Source: Glandiceps talaboti (Eukaryota > Hemichordata > Enteropneusta > Spengelidae). From it: a DNA stretch of 64,000 nt. Position numbers and translations under genes: made by a program. The stretch's first letter is position 1. Every line of letters begins with the position of its first letter. Location: contig NC_135555.1 in NCBI RefSeq assembly GCF_964340395.1, positions 5,375,001 through 5,439,000 of the forward strand, read 5' to 3'. The notes beneath the pieces were generated by a model. The model had not been told where the DNA came from, made no database searches, and was given only the letters and a program-made list of their open reading frames with translations. This document shows, one piece after another, positions 1-12,000 of the stretch.

Positions 1-3000
1 AGGTGTTGTTGGCAAAGCAGTGGTTACATTCAAGGTAGTCAGTTCCGTCTGTGTGGTAGTTGGTATAGTGGAAGCTGTAAGAGTGGCTGGTGTTGTTGCT
101 GCTTCTGTGGTTGTTTCCAAGACTGTTGTGGGACTAGTAGTTGTGAGAGAAGATGTTGTTAATTCCTCCTCTGTAGTAGTTGGCACACTAGAAGTTGTTA
201 GTGTTGGTGCAGATGTCTCCAATTCTGTTGTTGTTGCAGTAACAGTTGTTAGGCTTGGAGTTGTTGGTAAAGCAGAAGTTGTGGCCTCTTCTGTTGTTGT
301 TGTTGTTGTTGTTGCCAAGATTGTTGTCTTAGAAGGTGTTGTCGGTACAGTAGTTGTGAAATTGAATGTTGTGAACTCCGTTTCTACAGTGGTGGGGAAA
401 CCAGTTGTAGTAGTAACAGCAGGCTGTGATGTTTCAGCTGGAGTTGTTGTTGTCAAAACTGTTGTTGCACTAGGTGTTGTTGGCAAAGCAGTGGTTACAT
501 TCAAGGTAGTCAGTTCTGTCTGTGTGGTAGTTGGTATAGTGGAAGCTGTAAGAGTGGCTTGTGTTGTTGCTGCTTCTGTGGTTGTTTCCAAGACTGTTGT
601 GGGACTAGTAGTTGTGAGAGAAGATGTTGTCAATTCCTCCTCTGTAGTAGTTGGCACACTAGTAGTTGTTAGTGTTGATGCAGATATCTCCAATTCTGTT
701 GTTGTTGTTGCAGTAACAGTTGTAAGGCTTGGAGTTGTTGGTAAAGCAGAAGTTGTGGCCTCTTCTGTTGTTGTTGTTGCCAGGACTGTTGTTTTAGAAG
801 GTGTTGTCGGTACAGTAGTTGTGAAATTGAATGTTGTGAACTCCGTTTCTACAGTGGTGGGCAAACCAGTTGTAGTAGTAACAGCAGGTTGTGATGTTTC
901 AGCTGGAGTTGTTGTTGTCAAAACTGTTGTTGCACTAGGTGTTGTTGGCAAAGCAATGGTTACATTCAAGGTAGTCAGTTCCGTCTGTGTTGTAGTTGGT
1001 ATAGTGGAAGATGTAAGAGTGGCTGGTGTTGTTGCTACTTCTGTGGTTGTTTCCAAGACTGTTGTGGGACTAGTAGTTGTGAGAGAAGATGTTGTCAATT
1101 CCTCCTCTGTAGTAGTTGGCACACTAGTAGTTGTTAGTGTTGGTGCAGATGTCTCCAATTCTGTTGTTGTTGTTGCTACAGTAACAGTTGTTAGGCTTGG
1201 AGTTGTTGGTAAAGCAGAAGTTGTGGCCTCTTCTGTTGTTGTTGTTGCAAAGATTGTTGTTTCAGAAGGTGTTGTCGGTACAGTAGTTGTGAAATTGAAT
1301 GTTGTGAGCTCCGTTTCTACAGTGGTGGGCAAACCAGTTGTAGTAGTAACAGCAGGTTGTGATGTTTCAGCTGGAGTTGTTGTTGTCAAAACTGTTGTTG
1401 CACTAGGTGTTGTTGGCAAAGCAATGGTTACATTCAAGGTAGTCAGTTCCGTCTGTGTTGTAGTTGGTATAGTGGAAGATGTAAGAGTGGCTGGTGTTGT
1501 TGCTGCTTCTGTGGTTGTTTCCAAGACTGTTGTGGGACTAGTAGTTGTGAGAGAAGATGTTGTCAATTCCTCCTCTGTAGTAGTTGGCACACTAGTAATT
1601 GTTAGTATTGGTGCAGATGTCTCCAATTCTGTTGTTGTTGTTGCAGTAACAGTTGTTAAGCTTGGAGTTGTTGGTAAAGCAGAAGTTGTGGCCTCTTCTG
1701 TTGTTGTTGTTGCCAGGACTGTTGTCTTAGAAGGTGTTGTCGGTACAGTAGTTGTGAAATTGAATGTTGTGAACTCTGTTTCTATAGTGGTGGGCAAACC
1801 AGTTGTAGTAGTAACAACAGGTTGTGATGTTTCAGCTGGAGTTGTTGTTGTCAAAACTGTTGTTGCACTAGGTGTTGTTGGCAAAGCAGTGGTTACATTC
1901 AAGGTAGTCAGTTCCGTCTGTGTGGTAGTTGGTATAGTGGAAGTTGTAAGAGTGGCTTGTGTTGTTGCTGCTTCTGTGGTTGTTTCCAAGACTGTTGTGG
2001 GACTAGTAGTTGTGAGAGAAGATGTTGTCAATTCCTCCTCTGTAGTAGTTGGCACACTAGTAGTTGTTAGTGTTGGTGCAGATGTCTCCAATTCTGTTGT
2101 TGTTGTTGCAGTAACAGTTGTAAGGCTTGGAGTTGTTGGTAAAGCAGAAGTTGTGGCCTCTTCTGTTGTTGTTGTTGCCAGGACTGTTGTCTTAGAAGGT
2201 GTTGTCGGTACAGTAGTTGTGAAATTGAATGTTGTGAACTCCGTTTCTACAGTGGTGGGCAAACCAGTTGTAGTAGTAACAGCAGGTTGTGATGTTTCAG
2301 CTGGAGTTGTTGTTGTCAAAACTGTTGTTGCACTAGGTGTTGTTGGCAAAGCAGTGGTTACATTCAAGGTAGTCAGTTCCGTCTGTGTGGTAGTTGGTAT
2401 AGTGGAAGCTGTAAGTGTGGCTGGTGTTGTTGCTGCTTCTGTGGTTGTTTCCAAGACTGTTGTGGGACTGGTAGTTGTGAGAGAAGATGTTGTCAATTCC
2501 TCCTCTGTAGTAGTTGGCACACTAGTAGTTGTTAGTGTTGGTGCAGATGTCTCCAATTCTGTTGTTGTTGTTGCTACAGTAACAGTTGTTAGTCTTGGAG
2601 TTGTTGGTAAAGCAGAAGTTGTGGTCTCTTCTGTTGTTGTTGTTGCAAAGATTGTTGTTTCAGAAGGTGTTGTCGGTACAGTAGTTGTGAAATTGAATGT
2701 TGTGAACTCCGTTTCTATAGTGGTGGGCAAACCAGTTGTAGTAGTAACAGCAGGTTGTGATGTTTCAGCTGGAGTTGTTGTTGTCAAAACTGTTGTTGCA
2801 CTAGGTGTTGTTGGCAAAGCAGTGGTTACATTCAAGCTAGTCAGTTCCGTCTGTGTGGTAGTTGGTATAGTGGAAGCTGTAAGAGTGGCTGGTGTTGTTG
2901 CTGCTTCTGTGGTTGTTTCCAAGACTGTTGTGGGACTAGTAGTTGTGAGAGAAGATGTTGTCAATTCCTCCTCTGTAGTAGTTGGCACACTAGTAGTTGT

Positions 3001-6000
3001 TAGTGTTGGTGCAGATGTCTCCAATTCTGTTGTTGTTGTTGTTGTTGCAGTAACAGTTGTTAGGCTTGGAGTTGTTGGTAAAGCAGAAGTTGTGGCCTCT
3101 TCTGTTGTTGTTGTTGCCAAGACTGTTGTCTTAGAAGGTGTTGTCGGTACAGTAGTTGTGAAATTGAATGTTGTGAACTCTGTTTCTATAGTGGTGGGCA
3201 AACCAGTTGTAGTAGTAACAGCAGGTTGTGATGTTTCAGCTGGAGTTGTTGTTGTCAAAACCGTTATTGCACTAGGTGTTGTTGGCAAAGCAGTGGTTAC
3301 ATTCAAGGTAGTCCGTTCCGTCTGTGTGGTAGTTGGTATAGTGGAAGCTGTAAGAGTGGCTGGTGTTGTTGCTGCTTCTGTGGTTGTTTCCAAGACTGTT
3401 GTGGGACTAGTAGTTGTGAGAGAAGATGTTGTTAATTCCTCCTCTGTAGTAGTTGGCACACTAGAAGTTGTTAGTGTTGGTGCAGATGTCTCCAATTCTG
3501 TTGTTGTTGCAGTAACAGTTGTTAGGCTTGGAGTTGTTGGTAAAGCAGAAGTTGTGGCCTCTTCTGTTGTTGTTGTTGTTGTTGTTGCCAAGATTGTTGT
3601 CTTAGAAGGTGTTGTCGGTACAGTAGTTGTGAAATTGAATGTTGTGAACTCCGTTTCTACAGTGGTGGGGAAACCAGTTGTAGTAGTAACAGCAGGCTGT
3701 GATGTTTCAGCTGGAGTTGTTGTTGTCAAAACTGTTGTTGCACTAGGTGTTGTTGGCAATGCAGTGGTTACATTCAAGGTAGTCAGTTCTGTCTGTGTGG
3801 TAGTTGGTATAGTGGAAGCTGTAAGAGTGGCTTGTGTTGTTGCTGCTTCTGTGGTTGTTTCCAAGACTGTTGTGGGACTAGTAGTTGTGAGAGAAGATGT
3901 TGTCAATTCCTCCTCTGTAGTAGTTGGCACACTAGTAGTTGTTAGTGTTGGTGCAGATGTCTCCAATTCTGTTGTTGTTGTTGCAGTAACAGTTGTAAGG
4001 CTTGGAGTTGTTGGTAAAGCAGAAGTTGTGGCCTCTTCTGTTGTTGTTGTTGCCAGGACTGTTGTCTTAGAAGGTGTTGTCGGTACAGTAGTTGTGAAAT
4101 TGAATGTTGTGAACTCCGTTTCTACAGTGGTGGGCAAACCAGTTGTAGTAGTAACAGCAGGTTGTGATGTTTCAGCTGGAGTTGTTGTTGTCAAAACTGT
4201 TGTTGCACTAGGTGTTGTTGGCAAAGCAATGGTTACATTCAAGGTAGTCAGTTCCGTCTGTGTTGTAGTTGGTATAGTGGAAGATGTAAGAGTGGCTGGT
4301 GTTGTTGCTGCTTCTGTGGTTGTTTCCAAGACTGTTGTGGGACTAGTAGTTGTGAGAGAAGATGTTGTCAATTCCTCCTCTGTAGTAGTTGGCACACTAG
4401 TAGTTGTTAGTGTTGGTGCAGATGTCTCCAATTCTGTTGTTGTTGTTGCAGTAACAGTTGTTAAGCTTGGAGTTGTTGGTAAAGCAGAAGTTGTGGCCTC
4501 TTCTGTTGTTGTTGTTGCCAGGACTGTTGTCTTAGAAGGTGTTGTCGGTACAGTAGTTGTGAAATTGAATGTTGTGAACTCTGTTTCTATAGTGGTGGGC
4601 AAACCAGTTGTAGTAGTAACAACAGGTTGTGATGTTTCAGCTGGAGTTGTTGTTGTCAAAACTGTTGTTGCACTAGGTGTTGTTGGCAAAGCAGTGGTTA
4701 CATTCAAGGTAGTCAGTTCCGTCTGTGTGGTAGTTGGTATAGTGGAAGTTGTAAGAGTGGCTTGTGTTGTTGCTGCTTCTGTGGTTGTTTCCAAGACTGT
4801 TGTGGGACTAGTAGTTGTGAGAGAAGATGTTGTCAATTCCTCCTCTGTAGTAGTTGGCACACTAGTAGTTGTTAGTGTTGGTGCAGATGTCTCCAATTCT
4901 GTTGTTGTTGTTGCAGTAACAGTTGTAAGGCTTGGAGTTGTTGGTAAAGCAGAAGTTGTGGCCTCTTCTGTTGTTGTTGTTGCCAGGACTGTTGTTTTAG
5001 AAGGTGTTGTCGGTACAGTAGTTGTGAAATTGAATGTTGTGAACTCCGTTTCTACAGTGGTGGGCAAACCAGTTGTAGTAGTAACAGCAGGTTGTGATGT
5101 TTCAGCTGGAGTTGTTGTTGTCAAAACTGTTGTTGCACTAGGTGTTGTTGGCAAAGCAATGGTTACATTCAAGGTAGTCAGTTCCGTCTGTGTTGTAGTT
5201 GGTATAGTGGAAGATGTAAGAGTGGCTGGTGTTGTTGCTACTTCTGTGGTTGTTTCCAAGACTGTTGTGGGACTAGTAGTTGTGAGAGAAGATGTTGTCA
5301 ATTCCTCCTCTGTAGTAGTTGGCACACTAGTAGTTGTTAGTGTTGGTGCAGATGTCTCCAATTCTGTTGTTGTTGTTGCTACAGTAACAGTTGTTAGGCT
5401 TGGAGTTGTTGGTAAAGCAGAAGTTGTGGCCTCTTCTGTTGTTGTTGTTGCAAAGATTGTTGTTTCAGAAGGTGTTGTCGGTACAGTAGTTGTGAAATTG
5501 AATGTTGTGAGCTCCGTTTCTACAGTGGTGGGCAAACCAGTTGTAGTAGTAACAGCAGGTTGTGATGTTTCAGCTGGAGTTGTTGTTGTCAAAACTGTTG
5601 TTGCACTAGGTGTTGTTGGCAAAGCAATGGTTACATTCAAGGTAGTCAGTTCCGTCTGTGTTGTAGTTGGTATAGTGGAAGATGTAAGAGTGGCTGGTGT
5701 TGTTGCTGCTTCTGTGGTTGTTTCCAAGACTGTTGTGGGACTAGTAGTTGTGAGAGAAGATGTTGTCAATTCCTCCTCTGTAGTAGTTGGCACACTAGTA
5801 ATTGTTAGTATTGGTGCAGATGTCTCCAATTCTGTTGTTGTTGTTGCAGTAACAGTTGTTAAGCTTGGAGTTGTTGGTAAAGCAGAAGTTGTGGCCTCTT
5901 CTGTTGTTGTTGTTGCCAGGACTGTTGTCTTAGAAGGTGTTGTCGGTACAGTAGTTGTGAAATTGAATGTTGTGAACTCTGTTTCTATAGTGGTGGGCAA

Positions 6001-9000
6001 ACCAGTTGTAGTAGTAACAACAGGTTGTGATGTTTCAGCTGGAGTTGTTGTTGTCAAAACTGTTGTTGCACTAGGTGTTGTTGGCAAAGCAGTGGTTACA
6101 TTCAAGGTAGTCAGTTCCGTCTGTGTGGTAGTTGGTATAGTGGAAGTTGTAAGAGTGGCTTGTGTTGTTGCTGCTTCTGTGGTTGTTTCCAAGACTGTTG
6201 TGGGACTAGTAGTTGTGAGAGAAGATGTTGTCAATTCCTCCTCTGTAGTAGTTGGCACACTAGTAGTTGTTAGTGTTGGTGCAGATGTCTCCAATTCTGT
6301 TGTTGTTGTTGCAGTAACAGTTGTAAGGCTTGGAGTTGTTGGTAAAGCAGAAGTTGTGGCCTCTTCTGTTGTTGTTGTTGCCAGGACTGTTGTCTTAGAA
6401 GGTGTTGTCGGTACAGTAGTTGTGAAATTGAATGTTGTGAACTCCGTTTCTACAGTGGTGGGCAAACCAGTTGTAGTAGTAACAGCAGGTTGTGATGTTT
6501 CAGCTGGAGTTGTTGTTGTCAAAACTGTTGTTGCACTAGGTGTTGTTGGCAAAGCAGTGGTTACATTCAAGGTAGTCAGTTCCGTCTGTGTGGTAGTTGG
6601 TATAGTGGAAGCTGTAAGTGTGGCTGGTGTTGTTGCTGCTTCTGTGGTTGTTTCCAAGACTGTTGTGGGACTGGTAGTTGTGAGAGAAGATGTTGTCAAT
6701 TCCTCCTCTGTAGTAGTTGGCACACTAGTAGTTGTTAGTGTTGGTGCAGATGTCTCCAATTCTGTTGTTGTTGTTGCTACAGTAACAGTTGTTAGTCTTG
6801 GAGTTGTTGGTAAAGCAGAAGTTGTGGTCTCTTCTGTTGTTGTTGTTGCAAAGATTGTTGTTTCAGAAGGTGTTGTCGGTACAGTAGTTGTGAAATTGAA
6901 TGTTGTGAACTCCGTTTCTATAGTGGTGGGCAAACCAGTTGTAGTAGTAACAGCAGGTTGTGATGTTTCAGCTGGAGTTGTTGTTGTCAAAACTGTTGTT
7001 GCACTAGGTGTTGTTGGCAAAGCAGTGGTTACATTCAAGCTAGTCAGTTCCGTCTGTGTGGTAGTTGGTATAGTGGAAGCTGTAAGAGTGGCTGGTGTTG
7101 TTGCTGCTTCTGTGGTTGTTTCCAAGACTGTTGTGGGACTAGTAGTTGTGAGAGAAGATGTTGTCAATTCCTCCTCTGTAGTAGTTGGCACACTAGTAGT
7201 TGTTAGTGTTGGTGCAGATGTCTCCAATTCTGTTGTTGTTGTTGTTGTTGCAGTAACATTTGTTAGGCTTGGAGTTGTTGGTAAAGCAGAAGTTGTGGCC
7301 TCTTCTGTTGTTGTTGTTGCCAAGACTGTTGTCTTAGAAGGTGTTGTCGGTACAGTAGTTGTGAAATTGAATGTTGTGAACTCTGTTTCTATAGTGGTGG
7401 GCAAACCAGTTGTAGTAGTAACAGCAGGTTGTGATGTTTCAGCTGGAGTTTTTGTTGTCAAAACCGTTATTGCACTAGGTGTTGTTGGCAAAGCAGTGGT
7501 TACATTCAAGGTAGTCCGTTCCGTCTGTGTGGTAGTTGGTATAGTGGAAGCTGTAAGAGTGGCTGGTGTTGTTGCTGCTTCTGTGGTTGTTTCCAAGACT
7601 GTTGTGGGACTAGTAGTTGTGAGAGAAGATGTTGTTAATTCCTCCTCTGTAGTAGTTGGCACACTAGAAGTTGTTAGTGTTGGTGCAGATGTCTCCAATT
7701 CTGTTGTTGTTGCAGTAACAGTTGTTAGGCTTGGAGTTGTTGGTAAAGCAGAAGTTGTGGCCTCTTCTGTTGTTGTTGTTGTTGTTGCCAAGATTGTTGT
7801 CTTAGAAGGTGTTGTCGGTACAGTAGTTGTGAAATTGAATGTTGTGAACTCCGTTTCTACAGTGGTGGGGAAACCAGTTGTAGTAGTAACAGCAGGCTGT
7901 GATGTTTCAGCTGGAGTTGTTGTTGTCAAAACTGTTGTTGCACTAGGTGTTGTTGGCAATGCAGTGGTTACATTCAAGGTAGTCAGTTCTGTCTGTGTGG
8001 TAGTTGGTATAGTGGAAGCTGTAAGAGTGGCTTGTGTTGTTGCTGCTTCTGTGGTTGTTTCCAAGACTGTTGTGGGACTAGTAGTTGTGAGAGAAGATGT
8101 TGTCAATTCCTCCTCTGTAGTAGTTGGCACACTAGTAGTTGTTAGTGTTGGTGCAGATGTCTCCAATTCTGTTGTTGTTGTTGCAGTAACAGTTGTAAGG
8201 CTTGGAGTTGTTGGTAAAGCAGAAGTTGTGGCCTCTTCTGTTGTTGTTGTTGCCAGGACTGTTGTCTTAGAAGGTGTTGTCGGTACAGTAGTTGTGAAAT
8301 TGAATGTTGTGAACTCCGTTTCTACAGTGGTGGGCAAACCAGTTGTAGTAGTAACAGCAGGTTGTGATGTTTCAGCTGGAGTTGTTGTTGTCAAAACTGT
8401 TGTTGCACTAGGTGTTGTTGGCAAAGCAGTGGTTACATTCAAGGTAGTCAGTTCTGTCTGTGTGGTAGTTGGTATAGTGGAAGCTGTAAGAGTGGCTTGT
8501 GTTGTTGCTGCTTCTGTGGTTGTTTCCAAGACTGTTGTGGGACTAGTAGTTGTGAGAGAAGATGTTGTCAATTCCTCCTCTGTAGTAGTTGGCACACTAG
8601 TAGTTGTTAGTGTTGGTGCAGATATCTCCAATTCTGTTGTTGTTGTTGCAGTAACAGTTGTAAGGCTTGGAGTTGTTGGTAAAGCAGAAGTTGTGGCCTC
8701 TTCTGTTGTTGTTGTTGCCAGGACTGTTGTTTTAGAAGGTGTTGTCGGTACAGTAGTTGTGAAATTGAATGTTGTGAACTCCGTTTCTACAGTGGTGGGC
8801 AAACCAGTTGTAGTAGTAACAGCAGGTTGTGATGTTTCAGCTGGAGTTGTTGTTGTCAAAACTGTTGTTGCACTAGGTGTTGTTGGCAAAGCAATGGTTA
8901 CATTCAAGGTAGTCAGTTCCGTCTGTGTTGTAGTTGGTATAGTGGAAGATGTAAGAGTGGCTGGTGTTGTTGCTACTTCTGTGGTTGTTTCCAAGACTGT

Positions 9001-12000
9001 TGTGGGACTAGTAGTTGTGAGAGAAGATGTTGTCAATTCCTCCTCTGTAGTAGTTGGCACACTAGTAGTTGTTAGTGTTGGTGCAGATGTCTCCAATTCT
9101 GTTGTTGTTGTTGCTACAGTAACAGTTGTTAGGCTTGGAGTTGTTGGTAAAGCAGAAGTTGTGGCCTCTTCTGTTGTTGTTGTTGCAAAGATTGTTGTTT
9201 CAGAAGGTGTTGTCGGTACAGTAGTTGTGAAATTGAATGTTGTGAGCTCCGTTTCTACAGTGGTGGGCAAACCAGTTGTAGTAGTAACAGCAGGTTGTGA
9301 TGTTTCAGCTGGAGTTGTTGTTGTCAAAACTGTTGTTGCACTAGGTGTTGTTGGCAAAGCAATGGTTACATTCAAGGTAGTCAGTTCCGTCTGTGTTGTA
9401 GTTGGTATAGTGGAAGATGTAAGAGTGGCTGGTGTTGTTGCTGCTTCTGTGGTTGTTTCCAAGACTGTTGTGGGACTAGTAGTTGTGAGAGAAGATGTTG
9501 TCAATTCCTCCTCTGTAGTAGTTGGCACACTAGTAATTGTTAGTATTGGTGCAGATGTCTCCAATTCTGTTGTTGTTGTTGCAGTAACAGTTGTTAAGCT
9601 TGGAGTTGTTGGTAAAGCAGAAGTTGTGGCCTCTTCTGTTGTTGTTGTTGCCAGGACTGTTGTCTTAGAAGGTGTTGTCGGTACAGTAGTTGTGAAATTG
9701 AATGTTGTGAACTCTGTTTCTATAGTGGTGGGCAAACCAGTTGTAGTAGTAACAACAGGTTGTGATGTTTCAGCTGGAGTTGTTGTTGTCAAAACTGTTG
9801 TTGCACTAGGTGTTGTTGGCAAAGCAGTGGTTACATTCAAGGTAGTCAGTTCCGTCTGTGTGGTAGTTGGTATAGTGGAAGTTGTAAGAGTGGCTTGTGT
9901 TGTTGCTGCTTCTGTGGTTGTTTCCAAGACTGTTGTGGGACTAGTAGTTGTGAGAGAAGATGTTGTCAATTCCTCCTCTGTAGTAGTTGGCACACTAGTA
10001 GTTGTTAGTGTTGGTGCAGATGTCTCCAATTCTGTTGTTGTTGTTGCAGTAACAGTTGTAAGGCTTGGAGTTGTTGGTAAAGCAGAAGTTGTGGCCTCTT
10101 CTGTTGTTGTTGTTGCCAGGACTGTTGTCTTAGAAGGTGTTGTCGGTACAGTAGTTGTGAAATTGAATGTTGTGAACTCCGTTTCTACAGTGGTGGGCAA
10201 ACCAGTTGTAGTAGTAACAGCAGGTTGTGATGTTTCAGCTGGAGTTGTTGTTGTCAAAACTGTTGTTGCAGTAGGTGTTGTTGGCAAAGCAGTGGTTACA
10301 TTCAAGGTAGTCAGTTCCGTCTGTGTGGTAGTTGGTATAGTGGAAGCTGTAAGTGTGGCTGGTGTTGTTGCTGCTTCTGTGGTTGTTTCCAAGACTGTTG
10401 TGGGACTGGTAGTTGTGAGAGAAGATGTTGTCAATTCCTCCTCTGTAGTAGTTGGCACACTAGTAGTTGTTAGTGTTGGTGCAGATGTCTCCAATTCTGT
10501 TGTTGTTGTTGCTACAGTAACAGTTGTTAGTCTTGGAGTTGTTGGTAAAGCAGAAGTTGTGGTCTCTTCTGTTGTTGTTGTTGCAAAGATTGTTGTTTCA
10601 GAAGGTGTTGTCGGTACAGTAGTTGTGAAATTGAATGTTGTGAACTCCGTTTCTATAGTGGTGGGCAAACCAGTTGTAGTAGTAACAGCAGGTTGTGATG
10701 TTTCAGCTGGAGTTGTTGTTGTCAAAACTGTTGTTGCACTAGGTGTTGTTGGCAAAGCAGTGGTTACATTCAAGCTAGTCAGTTCCGTCTGTGTGGTAGT
10801 TGGTATAGTGGAAGCTGTAAGAGTGGCTGGTGTTGTTGCTGCTTCTGTGGTTGTTTCCAAGACTGTTGTGGGACTAGTAGTTGTGAGAGAAGATGTTGTC
10901 AATTCCTCCTCTGTAGTAGTTGGCACACTAGTAGTTGTTAGTGTTGGTGCAGATGTCTCCAATTCTGTTGTTGTTGTTGTTGTTGCAGTAACAGTTGTTA
11001 GGCTTGGAGTTGTTGGTAAAGCAGAAGTTGTGGCCTCTTCTGTTGTTGTTGTTGCCAAGACTGTTGTCTTAGAAGGTGTTGTCGGTACAGTAGTTGTGAA
11101 ATTGAATGTTGTGAACTCTGTTTCTATAGTGGTGGGCAAACCAGTTGTAGTAGTAACAGCAGGTTGTGATGTTTCAGCTGGAGTTGTTGTTGTCAAAACC
11201 GTTATTGCACTAGGTGTTGTTGGCAAAGCAGTGGTTACATTCAAGGTAGTCCGTTCCGTCTGTGTGGTAGTTGGTATAGTGGAAGCTGTAAGAGTGGCTG
11301 GTGTTGTTGCTGCTTCTGTGGTTGTTTCCAAGACTGTTGTGGGACTAGTAGTTGTGAGAGAAGATGTTGTTAATTCCTCCTCTGTAGTAGTTGGCACACT
11401 AGAAGTTGTTAGTGTTGGTGCAGATGTCTCCAATTCTGTTGTTGTTGCAGTAACAGTTGTTAGGCTTGGAGTTGTTGGTAAAGCAGAAGTTGTGGCCTCT
11501 TCTGTTGTTGTTGTTGTTGTTGCCAAGATTGTTGTCTTAGAAGGTGTTGTCGGTACAGTAGTTGTGAAATTGAATGTTGTGAACTCCGTTTCTACAGTGG
11601 TGGGGAAACCAGTTGTAGTAGTAACAGCAGGCTGTGATGTTTCAGCTGGAGTTGTTGTTGTCAAAACTGTTGTTGCACTAGGTGTTGTTGGCAAAGCAGT
11701 GGTTACATTCAAGGTAGTCAGTTCTGTCTGTGTGGTAGTTGGTATAGTGGAAGCTGTAAGAGTGGCTTGTGTTGTTGCTGCTTCTGTGGTTGTTTCCAAG
11801 ACTGTTGTGGGACTAGTAGTTGTGAGAGAAGATGTTGTCAATTCCTCCTCTGTAGTAGTTGGCACACTAGTAGTTGTTAGTGTTGGTGCAGATGTCTCCA
11901 ATTCTGTTGTTGTTGTTGCAGTAACAGTTGTAAGGCTTGGAGTTGTTGGTAAAGCAGAAGTTGTGGCCTCTTCTGTTGTTGTTGTTGCCAGGACTGTTGT

